From assembly GCA_964017235.1 (NCBI GenBank), contig OZ024931.1, forward strand, positions 99,466,221 through 99,530,220: a DNA stretch of 64,000 bases, given 5' to 3'. The translations under genes and the position numbers were made by a program. Positions 43,171 to 54,400 of the stretch are shown here, piece after piece; the first letter of the stretch is position 1, and each line of letters opens with the position of its first letter. Source of the DNA: Sabellastarte sp. h YS-2021. Lineage: Eukaryota > Annelida > Polychaeta > Sabellida > Sabellidae. A model generated the notes under the pieces. The model did not search any database. It worked only from the letters and a program-made list of their open reading frames with translations, and had not been told where the DNA came from.

Positions 43171-43732
43171 TGTTATTGAACAGTAAATCAGTAAGGGGCT
43201 GAAAAACCTCATTTTCACTTCAAGATGGCCATGACTGTACTTGTATTGGAACACCAAGAAAATAAGAATGTCCCTATTGTCATCTTTAATTAGTGTATAA
43301 AATTTAACTGAGGTCAGCCAAAAAACTGATGTTATTGAACAGTACATCAGTTAGGGGCTGAAAACAATCATTTTTACTTCAAGATGGCCATGACTGTACT
43401 TGTATTGGAACACCAAGAAAATAAGAATGTCCCTATTGTCATCTTTAATAAATGTGCAAAATTTAGCTGAGCTCAGCTGAACAATACGATAGCTGGAGAT
43501 TAAAAACTGCATAATTTTACTGCAAGGTGGCTATAACTTCATTCATATTGGGACTTTAAGGTGACATTAAAATAAGAATGTCCCTTTTGTCACCCTTTAT
43601 AAGTGCATAAAGTGTAGCTGAGGTCAGTTGAACAATAAGATAGCTGGAGGCTAAAAACTTCCTTTTTTCACTGTAAGGCGACCATAACTTCATTCATATT
43701 GCCACTTTATGGTGACCATAAAATTGAAAATT
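43170..43732. repeat. Short tandem repeat array, about 150-160 bp period
   Basis: caagatggccatgactgtac, aagaaaataagaatgtccct and tattgtcatctttaat recur; the first two units are nearly identical (43221 and 43380), the next two are diverged. The array ends at the left terminus of element C. Confidence 0.8.
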
Positions 43733-43973
43733 TTAATTAAATGTAGCTTTTTATAAGCTACAAGCTTACCATCTGGGACTCAATGCTTATCTCGGGTCGC
43801 CGCACCCGACACGGCCAACTCACGAAAAAAGAGTTCTAATGACCGTCCGAGTATTAGTACCCAGCTTCTGGTGACCCGGTGAGTGAGCATGCGCAGTACG
43901 TCCTACTTCTTGTTGGCCCCACCCCCTCAGCTGCAATTTTCAGCGGGGAGGTAGGGGGGGGGGGACTCTTCTG

Positions 43974-44065
43974 AGTCCCAGATGGTACACTTGTAGCTTA
44001 TAAAAAGCTACATTTAATTAAAATTTTCAATTTTATTATGCTTCAATAGCTTACCATCTGGGACT
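43974..44065. repeat. Family C internal complementary region
   Basis: agtcccagatggtacacttg to aattaaaattttcaa, then ttttattatgcttcaatagc to accatctgggact. Two bases distinguish it consistently from family A. Confidence 0.9.
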
Positions 44066-44485
44066 CAATGCTGAATCCCACCATTAGGAGGCAGGGATTG
44101 CCGCTGAGACTGTGATTGTCAATAGAACCTCTTTTTTTAATATTTTTTTTATAGGAGAGCCCCAACGACAGTTAGAACATATGTGGTCACTCGTAATAGT
44201 CCTAATAATTTACAAAATATATTCTCCACACTTGAGACAGCATATGCCTCTGAATATCTGGATTTTAAGGAGGAAGGTGTAATCTAAATTCACCTTAACT
44301 GCTGTAATCACAAGGTTCAATTATACTGATTAACACTGGCCACTAGGCCAAAGGTCACCTGAGGGTACTTAAGTTACACAAAGTTTGACAAAACAATACA
44401 AGATAATATGATAAATATAAGATAACAACCTTACCAGATATTGTATGTTGGCGTGCAGTACCTGGATGCCTGGGTCCGTTAGGCT

Positions 44486-45690
44486 CTAGAGGACTTGGTT
44501 ACAGAGGCTGAGCCCCCCCCCCTTTTTCTTTTCCCGAAGATGATCTCGCTGAGGGGAAAGGTCCAGGACCTGTTGGGCTGCGACCACCGGGCCCAGGTAT
44601 AAGTTGTTATCGTTATCTGCCCATGTCAAGTCTTTTAGGTAGAAATTTGTAAATGTGTTGTGTGCTTTCCAATGACATGCCTGCATGATTTGGTCTACCG
44701 AAACACCACCATAAAAGGCTTTAGAGGCTGCAAAGGCTCTGATATCATGAGCTTTGACTTGTCCAAGTCCAAGGCTTGCTGATCTGCTTGTTTATAACAC
44801 AATAAAATTGTCTGTTTAAGCCATGAAGACAGGGTAGCTGGTCTGATGTCTGTTGAATGCCCTTTCTTGAAGGATATGAATGAGAGTGATCTGTCGCCCC
44901 TAAGGTCTTTAGTTCTATCCAAATAGTATCTCAGGGCACGTACTGGGCACAGAGATCTGTCTTGCTTGAACTGTCTATCTACTATTGTTGTTAAGGCAGG
45001 GATAATGACTGGTGATACACTTTGAGCTCCTTCGCGAGCTAATTGATTCTTTGCAATGAAGTCAGATGAGGGGAACAAAGCCACTTTTTCCCATTGACCA
45101 AGGTTCAACACTTTGTTTGCAACCCAGGCGTGGATTTCGCTTCGGCGCTTGCCCGAAGCTAAGGCTAGTAAAAATGCTGTTTTGAGTGTCAAATGTTTAA
45201 TGTCAGAGTCTTTCATTGGTTCAAAGGGTTTCTTTGTAAGTTCATTGAGCACAACTGATAAGTTCCATTTGGGAATGTTTCTAGTTGCCTTAGGCCTATC
45301 TCGGTGAAAACTTGTGAGAAGCCTGTTTAAATCTGTACTCTGAGCTATATGGAGGCCTGTAGGGCCCAAGTAATCCAAAATAGCCGTTCTATAACCATCA
45401 ATGGTAGAAGGTTGCCCATTTAATTCTTGAAATAGGTGCATAAAGAAGTCTGAGACTTGTTTTATAGAAGGTTTGGAGACATCCACCGAATTTTCTCTGC
45501 ACCATTTTTCAAAAAGGGCCCACTTTGCTTGGTAAATAGATCTTGTTGATGAACTTTGAGGGGCAGCAATTCTCTCTGCCACTTCAGAAGAGAAACCTTG
45601 TTCTTGGAGTTGCTCACTCGTAGACACCAAGCATGGAGGTTGAGGTATTGCGGATTGTTGTGAAACACCTGGTTGCTTGACTGCTTGAGT
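44486..45690 (-). pseudogene. Family C tyrosine recombinase, one frameshift
   Basis: LQEQGFSSEVAERIAAPQ and KWALFEKWC start the protein; SGKRRSEIHAW (near 45140) supplies the first Arg. A 1-2-bp deletion near 44760 shifts the frame just before the KAHDIRAFAASKAF-equivalent. The final part is open from 44686 with ACHWKAHNTFTNFYLKDL including the catalytic Tyr. It ends with a Lys/Gly tract as in family A. All catalytic residues exist at DNA level. Confidence 0.88.
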
Positions 45691-45696
45691 AGATTT

Positions 45697-45932
45697 TATT
45701 TATTTATTTATTTGGGGTTTTACGTCACTTTCAACACTGTACAGGTCATATCACGATGGGTAGTTGGAAGGGCAGAGGAAACCAGTACATAGAGTTCGCT
45801 AGGGTTCTGTACTGTAAACTGCCGTCCAACAGCAAGCAACTACCAGCTTTCCCACTTGAGGCCATGACGGGGATCAAACCCCGGCCTCAGAGGTGGGAGG
45901 CGAGAGCGCTACCACTCTGCCACCGTGGCCCC
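45697..45932 (-). mobile_element. tRNA-derived SINE, copy 1
   Basis: Read on the minus strand, the head gggccacggtggcagagtgg has a tRNA-like A box (TGGCAGAGTGG) and B box GGTTTGATCCC. The body follows, and the tail is acgtaaaaccccaaataaa with ATAA repeats. Target duplication cttgagtagattt flanks it (45684-45696 and 45933-45945). It interrupts family C coding DNA between methyltransferase-like and YR parts. Molluscan V-SINEs such as RUDI are candidates; this is from memory and unverified. Confidence 0.9.
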
Positions 45933-45945
45933 CTTGAGTAGATTT

Positions 45946-47765
45946 GGAGATGCAGGCAACTAAAGTAGAATTTCCACTGATAGATGGACCAGATCCCAGA
46001 ACCAGGGCATGCCTGGCCAGCCCGGGGCTATCAGGATTAGGAGGCAGTTGTACTGGCGGACCTTTTGTATTACTTTTGGAAGTTGAGCTGTTGGAGGGTA
46101 AGCATAGGCTACAAGGCTTGACCAGCTTATGTTTAGAGCATCTATGTTCCATGCGTTTTGATCTGGAACTGGAGACGTATAGAGGCAACTTGTGGTTTAG
46201 CCAAGTGGCAAACAGATCCACCTGAGGTGTGAACCACTTTGTGCAAATTCTTTTGAACACCTGAGGGTGTAGTGACCACTCCGTTGAATGAATTTGAGTT
46301 GATTTGGACAGGGAGTCCACGATCACATTTAGGCACCCTGAAATGTGTCTGGCACATAGAGATATTTTGAATCGATGACACCAGCTCATGATTCTCCATA
46401 GAAGGGCGCACATCTCTACTGAGTGAGTCCCACCCTGTTTGTTGATGTAGACTACTACCATTGAGTTGTCTGTGGCAATCAGGACTGTTTGATTTTGGCA
46501 TTGAAGCCTGAAGTGTTTTAGGGCCAAGAACACTTCCTTTAGTTCTAAAACGTTTATGTGCAACGATTTTTCTAGATCTGACCACAGTCCTTTGATAGAA
46601 TCTTGATTTAAGTGAGCGCCCCAACCTACATTTGAGGCGTCTGTAAACACTTGAACGTTGTGTTCTTGGGGGTGGAGATCTGCACCTTTGAGAACATTTT
46701 GTGGATTCTGCCACCAGTCCAGATGAGCTATGATGGAGTCTGACCAGAGAAGGAGCTTGTCCAACGACTGAGGAAATGTCCAGTTCTCCTTGAGATGCCA
46801 CTGAAGGTCTCTTGTGAAGGCGGCCTTCTGGGACCATTTTTTCGGTTGATGCTAGCAACCCAATGAGTGACATCAAATGTCTTGCAGTCAGTGCAGACTG
46901 GTTGGTTATCCTGAGGATTAATGCCTGTAGTTTTTGCCACCTCTCCTGAGTGCGTTTTACAAGGGTATTAGATGGTATTCGTATCCCACAAAAGAGACTA
47001 CTTGAGTTGGAATCAACTCCGATTTGACCTGATTTATGATCCAACCTAGAGATTCGGTTAGGTCTACCACCACTTTTGTGTTGTGAGATGACTCCTCTGG
47101 AGATTGAGCCCTGATCAGCCAGTCGTCCAGATATTGGTGTATCCTTATGCCCCGTGATAAGGCCATGAGTTTTACCTCTTTTACTATCATGGTGAATACT
47201 TGAGGAGCTGGGCTCTAGCCCGAATGGAAGAGAGGTGAACTGATAGATCTGAGACCTGTGTGCAAATCGCAGGTATTTCCGGGATCTTGGGTGAATTGGA
47301 ATATGGACGTAGGCGTCTTGCAGGTCTATTGATGTGACCCATTCCCCTGTATTCAAGGATGTTCTTATTGATTCTGGGGTCTCCATCTTGAATCTTTCTA
47401 TCCTCAGGAATTGATTTAGCCTGCTTAAGTCTATGACTGGTCTCCACTTTAGATGTGACTAGAAACAGGCGACTGTAAAAACCAAGAGACTCTGTGTTCC
47501 TTACTTTTTCTATCGCATGTTTGTGCAGGAGAGACTGGATACGGGAGGCTAGAGCTTGGTCTTTTTGTTGATTTTTGTATTCTGATATGATCAGTGGATG
47601 TCTGGTTAGTTTGGGCTTGAGGTGAAAAGGGAGCATGTAACCATTCGTAATAATGTTTAAGACAGAGCTTGAACAATTTTCTTCTACCCAGGCTCTCCTG
47701 AACTGAATGAGACGGCCTCCAACTGGTGGGTCTCTGTGTGAGTCATTGTTTGGAGGGGTTTCCAC
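45946..47765 (-). pseudogene. Family C reverse transcriptase - RNase H - methyltransferase-like gene, frameshifted
   Basis: RT: TSIDLQDAYVHIPI, TSLPFGL, YLDD at 47122-47133 and LGWIINQVKSELIP. RNase H: VFTDASNVGWGAHL, HINVLELKEVFLAL, IATDNSMVVVYI, HISGCLNVIVDSLS. Then VDLFATWLNHKLPLYVS of the methyltransferase-like part. Frame changes occur near 47440, 47190, 46960 and 46770. The end of the methyltransferase-like segment is cut by SINE copy 1. Confidence 0.87.
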
Positions 47766-47799
47766 AACCCCTGCCCCTGCGAAGGGGTCTGAACTGGCC

Positions 47800-50146
47800 C
47801 CTGCTATCTCTGCTACTGAAACTACCTCTGCTTGGAGAGGCTAAACTACCAGGGGTAGATTGTCCATAGGGGCGTTTTCTGTAATGTCCTCTGCCTCTCT
47901 GAGGGCCACGAAAGGGCCGATTTTGGTAGGGTCTGAAAGTCTGACCTGGAGACTTGGAAGAACCCTTTTATAGGAGGAACTCCTCGCCCTCTTGAACCAG
48001 CTGAGAATGAAATAAAGGAGAGGGGAGGAAGGGGAAATTGCGTAGCTCTTGTCTTCTGGTTTCCCCGAATTCTGGGTGAAGATTGACCATTTCAGCATCT
48101 CGCCTCATGAGACCTGCACAGACCATGACATGTAAGTTTTGGCGTAACATATGGGTCATGGCTTTGCTTTGGCATGCTAGTGCCCTTTGTTGGATCTGGA
48201 TTCTCTTGTCCCAGATATCCATATAGTCTCTGGTTGTCTCATAGGCATTTTTGATGGCCCTCTCAGGATCGGCTCCCTTTATAATCTGATGTTTGGCCTT
48301 TCAATGGTGGACTTGATGCTGTCCCGACAGTGATCCATAACACTACTGCACTCTGAAATTGTGTGGTTAAACACTGCCGAAAACTTGAGAGTGCAGATGT
48401 TTTGTCTGGCTTGATGTTCAAGTTCTTTGGCCACATGAAGGGGTGCCCTTACCCCGGGAGCCGCTTGAGGTCTGGGGGAAATGCAAATATTTCCAAACTT
48501 TCTGTTAAGTTCCTGCATTCTTTCCTCAAAACATGGGTCTACCATTTTGTAATACTTTCCTGTGGCTTGAGGAGCTTTAGGGAATTTTCCCTCTGTGAGA
48601 TTTAAGTTCTAAAAATCTTGTTCCCACTTTGTTAGTTCCTCCTTTAAAGCTGGATTAGCAGGTAAAAAGGTAGAAGGACCCTTCGGTCTGGCATCCTGTT
48701 TCTCTTGTTCCTCATTAATTTTATTTATTTATTTATTTGGGGTTTTACGTCGCTTTCAACACTGTACAGGTCATATCACGACGGGTAGTTGGAAGGGCAG
48801 AGGAAACCAGTACATAGAGTTTGCTAGGGTTCTGTACTGTAAACTGCCGACCAACGGCAAGCAACTACCAGCTTTCCCACATAAGGCCTTGACGGGGATC
48901 GAACACCGGCCTCAGAGGTGGGAGGCGAGAGTGTTACCACTCTGTCACCGTGGCCCTCTTGTTCCTCATTAAGACCCATAATCAAATTTGACACTGGTAT
49001 TGAATGTTTTGGGTCAGGAATACCCAGCACCTGTCTGAAGGTTTCTATGTCTTCACTGTATTGTGATGGTGTCACTTAGGTCCACCTCCCGAGAATAAAT
49101 TGGGTCGGGGGCAGCTCCCGCCAGACTTCATGAGACCTCCTTCTTTCTTTGTCCAACTCCCTAACGTCCCTATATACAATAGTGGAAGCTGTTTGTTTTG
49201 ATTTTTCCTGATCTCTATCACTGGAGATATTCCCTTGCTTAGGGGAAGATCTGCCAGATTTTTTGGATTTGGAACGGTGAGGGGATGCCTCAGATGAGGA
49301 GCTGACATAACGGGAGGACTTGTATTTAGATTTGTCTTTATGTTTCTTGACCTTTTCAACTGATTTAGCTCTGGGAGGCTCCATTTCTGGGTCTGAGGAA
49401 ATATTGGGCCCGCAATCTGGGAGGCAACTCTGGGCCTACCTGGGTTGTGGTAGTGTCCATGGGTTCATGGCTGGGAACTTGCTGATACCGAGGTCTGGGA
49501 GGGCTGGGAGCTGAGCTCGGACCCGGTTTTGAATGTGACTTAGTCTGGTCCCCCTGTGGGGAGCTGGGTCCTGGGGATGTTTAGATACAGTCACTGTGGC
49601 AGCGAGTTTGTTAAAGGCGTCCATCATAGAACATTGAAAAGAACCCATTTGTTCTTGGAACTGATCACCCAGGGATTTTTCTATCCTACGCTGCAACATA
49701 GTACCTGGGGTCTCGGGTGCATGCTGGGGAGTTCTTAAAGAAAGGTTATCTAGTCCCAACACTCGGGCTCTGGGATCTCCCAGGATGACATTGCTGGGTT
49801 TGGGTGGGGATTGATAAATGCTTTGAGCTGCCTGTTCGAGCTCTTGCTGGGAACCTTAAAAAATATCACCCTGATCCGGCTCTCCCATGAGCTCGGATTC
49901 ATCTTTGGAGACGTCGGATACCCCAGCCTTATCTTTTTTAACATACTGCTTTCTATTTATAATTCTTTGCTTTTGTTCTTCAGTAAACGAAGCACACACC
50001 ATACATTTTCCCTTGCCAGTGACACAATAGTCGTCGCCTTTAGACGATTCCCTACAGGTAGGGCAGTAGTTGTGCAAATCCCAAGGATTGCAAAAATGAT
50101 GACATTTAAGGGCTCTGGACCTATTGCCAGCACTAGCGGTAGACAT
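47800..50146 (-). pseudogene. Family C gag-like ORF1, broken and SINE-interrupted
   Basis: The ATG at 50146 gives MSTASAGNRSRALKC, with Cys/His head CHHFCNPWDLHNYCPTC and CMVC, the same pattern as A1. Multiple frames carry the remainder: a Ser/Lys-rich segment (49076-49384), a capsid-like region (48279-48545, HQARQNICTLKFSAVF like A1 HQTRQNISTLNFTAAF), EFLL-type and Gly/Arg-rich tail near 47800-47950. SINE copy 2 sits at 48719-48955. Confidence 0.8.
48719..48955 (-). mobile_element. tRNA-derived SINE, copy 2
   Basis: Same family as copy 1 with ~93% visible identity by eye. The B box reads GGTGTTCGATCCC with a one-base difference. Perfect 17-bp target duplication ctcttgttcctcattaa at 48702-48718 and 48956-48972. 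Same orientation as copy 1 and as the host element. Confidence 0.92.
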
Positions 50147-50159
50147 AAAGCACGATTAA

Positions 50160-50490
50160 ACTAGGGCGATAATAGAGAGATATCTGATTAAAAACTCCAG
50201 TAATGCTGTTCTGCACACGCAATATACACTGGGCGATAACAGGGTGATATCCGATTTTAAACTTCAACTAGAAATAGGACGCCCTGTTGATAGTAGCCGC
50301 GACATATGAATAGAAACAGGATAGCATAGAAGAACACACATTATCATGTGTAATGTCCACCCCATGAACCTTTTGCCAAAATTGTACAGTAGTCTTACAA
50401 GACCCTGTTTCATTTGTGAAATATATCAATGATGGTTAAATATTTATTAGTGTACATGTAAATTATTTCAGCTTCATGCCTTTTTGCATT
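50160..50490. other. Unassigned stretch upstream of family C gag
   Basis: gggcgataatagagagatat and gggcgataacagggtgatat repeat ~75 bp apart. It could be a degenerate 5' end of element C or flanking DNA. Confidence 0.45.
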
Positions 50491-50946
50491 GCTTGGGTCG
50501 AAAATTTTGACGAAATCACTCTATCTTGCACGGTTAAGAAGATAGAAGCAAATTTCTGTTTTTCTATTTTTGGCAAAAATTCGAAAATTCAAAATGGCCG
50601 CCATTTTTGGGGAGGGGAAATTTTTTTGAAAATTGCAAAGAGTACATTTCTTAGCTACCCTGCAGGTCGAAAATTTCGACGAAATCGCTCTATCTCGCAC
50701 GGTTAAGGAGATAGAAGCAAATTTGTGTTTCACCATTTTTGGCAAAAATTCGAAAATTCAAAATGGCCGCCATTTTTGGGGAGGGGAAATTTTTTTGAAA
50801 ATTGCAGAGATTACATTCCTTAGACACCCTGTGGGTCGAAAATTTCGACGAAATCGCTCTATCTCGCACGGTTTAGGAGATATGAGCACATTTGCCTTTT
50901 TCAGTATTCAAAATAGCCAATTACTCATTTATTTAATTAATTAAAT
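50490..50946. repeat. ~170-bp tandem repeat
   Basis: gaaaattcaaaatggccgcc, ttttggggaggggaaatttt and aaatcgctctatctcgcacg recur near 50520, 50690 and 50865. It is related to the arrays at 61570-62110 and 7854-8110. It abuts the truncated end of B3. Confidence 0.88.
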
Positions 50947-51130
50947 GTTTGTGAACTAGTTCTATGGCATTTTTGTCCATAAGCTGATGTAATGCCTCTA
51001 ACAGTTTGAGGTTTCTGTCAGGATTGCCATAACAGCTTACGACTGTGGGTGTTCTTGACAAGTTCGGCCGGATCTGAAAGGGGAGGGTGTAGCCCTCTTT
51101 CAGGATTTGAACTACTTTTGGACCGGCACC
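50947..51130 (-). pseudogene. B3 reverse transcriptase N-terminal fragment
   Basis: GARLQNFWKKWLDLGAG, EGYTLPFQIRPNLS and ALHQLMDKNAIELVHK match the start of B2 RT. The sequence stops before the catalytic motifs. Confidence 0.82.
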
Positions 51131-51139
51131 CAGATCTAA

Positions 51140-51449
51140 CCACTTTTTCCAAAAGTTTTGGAGTCTGGCCCCTACAGGCAGATTTGTGACAACATTGGGA
51201 GCATTTATAACAGGATTTACACAAGACAATGGAATGACACAAGAAACACTTTTCACAGACTTTAATTTGTTTTTCTTGAAGTAACAGCCTGCTGCCCTGG
51301 TACTTATTTCGTTCTTTTGAGAATACCCGGGCGCAGTATGAACAGAATGTACAACAGCTGGCTTTACATTTGAAAAAGTGTTCATTGTCTTTACTGTGGG
51401 GCTCCCGGCCAGCAGCAGAGGCTTCAACTGAATTACACATTGATTATCA
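51140..51449 (-). CDS. B3 cysteine-rich extension
   Basis: CKASCCTFCSYC, CEKCFLCHSIVLC and CYKCSQCCHKSACRG, open over the whole domain. The gag stop here is TGA followed by TAA TCA, so the readthrough context has gained a second stop; a TAG also precedes it by three codons. The Cys positions are unchanged from B1. Confidence 0.6.
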
Positions 51450-53406
51450 TTTGTACTACTGCTGTCCCTTGGCCGGTCGCGAATATTGCTGTTTTCCCTT
51501 ATTCCTTCTGCGTTGGCTACGTGACAAGTTTTTCCAAGCTGGTCTGTCCTGCTTCTTTTCCGACGTTCGCTCTTGTCTCTCATAGGGATGATATCTGCAG
51601 CTCTTGTATACAGAGCTTGACCGACCCTTATCAAACGCGACTATATCCTCCTCAGCTCTCTTAACAGTACTGTCCGGAAACAGAGTGGAGTGTCCTGGTG
51701 AAGTGGAGCAGTTCGGAGGGCGTTGAGGTGTCGGCTTTCACACCAGCCTTGAGGTAGGAAAGATAAGAGTCACGTCTCAGAAGGGTAGCATTGGCCATGT
51801 TGACAAAAACGAACTCGGTGAGGTGCTCCATGGATTTCGCCATGGCTTGGCAAACACTTGAATTAAAGTCAAGTAAAAACTGGAGTTCGTCCACTGCTGA
51901 TGATACCTTGGCCAGTCCCTTTCCCTTTGATTCAACACGTATAGCTTTCAATTGAGTGTTCATGTTCTGCTGGATCTTCAACAGGCAACTGTTGAATCCG
52001 GCTGCATGGTTACAAATCACTGTCGATTCGCGCGCAGACCTCCCCCATTTGCGCAGATTCTCTTGTGAAATAGGTCGTGACATGGGAGGTGTACTGGGAA
52101 TACCGGCCTGTCGGGCGATCCTGAGGTACGTACTGTTGAGTCGGGAGGATCCAGTGTGCCAAGAGGAGACAGCTTGTTCAGAGTCTTTCTTAGGGTTAGC
52201 ATGAAACCCATACCATTTCCCTTGCGACTTTGGTGGCTGCACGAACTGGTCAAAAGTCCTCCTGCCTCAGATGTACGAGCAGGGTATCCCTGGACCAGTG
52301 TGAGATTTAACTTGGGACACCTTTTTGCATAGCCATTCGTCGGTCGGTAAGTTTACTGACACTTTCCCTGGCGTATGCAACTTGGGACCCGCGAAGGGGT
52401 TGTTTTCAGATGTAGTAGCAGCAAAATCAATGTCTGGTATGTAGTTCCAATCCATATATGACCTAATCCCCCTCATAGTCTCTCTGTAGGATTGTTCCTC
52501 TGAGAGGGATTGGTCGAGGTCAGACAGATTGGCATCCAATAGTTCGCCTTCTTCCGGGAAGATGTCCAAGGGAGGTCGGTCTGATGATAAACTTTCCGAC
52601 TCAGAGTCACTGGAAGAGGGAGTTTCTTTCCTAGACGTATCAAAGGCACTAGATAATTGTCTCTGAACAGTCTGTGCAGTGGTCGGTGCAATAGTAGGTT
52701 CTGGCTGAGTTGAAGATGAAGTCTTGGCAGTAGACTTATGCTGAGATAGGTTGGTGGCCGGTGGGCCAACAGCAGTGTCGGCAGGCTGAGAAGGTTGAGT
52801 GACAGGCTTCAAAAAAGGGTCGGACCGGACCACATTAGATGGTGGTGTGCGTGAGGGAGCAACCTTCACCGTGCTGAAGACAGGGTCCTGAGGTCGGTCC
52901 AGTGTCTTAGCCATCAGCAGGGCCTCCAGTCGGTTGAATCGATCCGACATTTCCTGTCGAGATCAGAGATTCTTGTGTCAGTAGAGGGGGTGGTAGATTT
53001 GCCCTGGTCGGCTAGATGAAGACTTCATCGACTTGTCTGACTTAACAGAGGATGAAGATTTCTTGTCAACCTTCTTGTCAAGCTTCTTCTTCTTTTCAGC
53101 CGGCCCACTCAAACCGGAGGAACTCTGGCCATCCACAACCCCCACTACAGACACAAGTTCCGGGTCCACAAGGGTGGGACTGAGAGTGTCTATGCCTTTA
53201 GTCGGAGTAGATGACTTCGCCTCTCTCTTCTCTTTTTTAAGTTTGTACGAGGGGGTGGATAGCTGCTCTATGCAAGCAGCAGGTGGTGTTTCAACACAAG
53301 GGTCTGAGCCCTTTTTCTTATCGTGGCAACGCGCACATACAGAGTGCTGATCAAAACCTGTCATCATGTGGCCGCAACCCCCTCGACGCTGGCTGGGAGA
53401 GGACAT
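51450..53406 (-). pseudogene. B3 gag-like ORF1, broken
   Basis: The ATG at 53406 starts MSSPSQRRGGCGHMMTG with CARCHDKKKGSDPCV. A lesion near 52978 and others near 52260 and 51690 interrupt it. The central block (RGIRSYMDWNYI, KVSVNLPTDEWL, LQFLLDFNSSVCQAMAKSME) follows B1 and B2. Confidence 0.85.
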
Positions 53407-53529
53407 AATGATCTATGATATGTGAGGAAGTAAATAATAAAGTTGTAAAACAATAAACTTCCGTTATCTCACAAAATATGAAAAAGTTTCCAAACACAAA
53501 ATAATCCGTGCGGGCAGTGCATGCGCCAA

Positions 53530-53719
53530 ACAAAAAAGATGCTATGACGTCAGGTTGTCTAGACAGGAAGGAAGTACGATGCGCCACCTGGTGAGTGCAG
53601 TGTGAGGACCGGCCAGCCGGTGGAAACACAGGACGTCTTTTTCTGACGTTCTGCGGGCCGGTCTGCGCCGACCGGTTTAGCATATTGTCCATTGGATAGG
53701 ATATATTAACGCAATAAAA
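53530..53719. repeat. B3 right inverted terminal repeat
   Basis: aaaaaagatgctatgacgtc to attaacgcaataaaat, close to B1's right ITR. Confidence 0.88.
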
Positions 53720-54400
53720 TAATTAATTCACCGGGGAAATATTTCCTAAGGCAAACCAACATCCAGACACCATGTGACCGATTGAGCAATATTACAAAAG
53801 AAAAAAAGATATTGCATTAAAAGGCAATAAAAACAGCAGAAATCCGAAAAATGAAGGAAAAATGAAGGAATGGTGAATAAAACAGCTTTAAAGTACTTAC
53901 AGAGCATCCAAAAGTGTGAAGCAGGTCTTTAAAAATAGCATCAGAGATGCCCGTACCCCACAGCCTTGGGAAATATTTTCAACACCATGAGGTATAGAAG
54001 TACTGTACCAGTACAAACTTCAGGATACTTTCAGAGCACCGTCATTATATAAAGGTCCAAACAATGTTTAAATGGAGAAATAATGTTTAAAAGAAAGATA
54101 ATGCGTATAAAGATGAAGTATTAAAACAAGATAATTCAATGACAAGATGACAGCATTAATCAGTAAACTAAAATTCAACACTCTTTATATACATCTGCAT
54201 TTCCGAATTATGGTTTAGATGGTTTGAATATTACCATGCATACAGAAGTGGTAATACATTTAATGAATGCTTATGTGTGGTGTTGGAGTAAAATCTGCGG
54301 CTCACTTGATGAAATTCTATCTCTTACAATGGGAAGTTATGAAAGTAAAATTCTTAATAAATTCTAATATGACTTTTGCTTAATCTGCATCAAAAGACAG
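53720..54400. other. Unassigned intron sequence
   Basis: AT-rich, no ORF, exon or repeat recognised. Confidence 0.5.

Larger units (their letters stand above)
43733..50160 (-). mobile_element. DIRS family C element, two SINE insertions, right ITR lost
   Basis: Left ITR from attgaaaattttaattaaat with accatctgggact, hairpin 43923-43948, ICR 43974-44065, YR, RNase H, RT and gag. Protein and terminal sequence are related to family A but clearly diverged. SINEs interrupt it at 45697-45932 and 48719-48955. No right ITR is recognisable after the gag start at 50146; 50160-50490 holds an imperfect gggcgataa...gatatc repeat instead. All genes are broken. Confidence 0.9.
50947..53719 (-). mobile_element. 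DIRS family B copy 3 (B3), 5' part only
   Basis: Right ITR 53530-53719, gag, Cys-rich region and the first ~70 codons of RT. It ends at 50947 inside RT (equivalent to B1 near 19557). YR, ICR and left ITR are absent, so this is a truncated copy. Confidence 0.88.

Noticed and set aside
43950-43964. Long G-run beside the family C ICR as a functional G-quadruplex
   Set aside because: A simple homopolymer absent from the other copies at this position; it may be expansion or sequencing noise.
45870-45932. A functional tRNA gene
   Set aside because: Only A and B boxes with a degenerate cloverleaf; the body, AT-rich tail and target duplication show a SINE.
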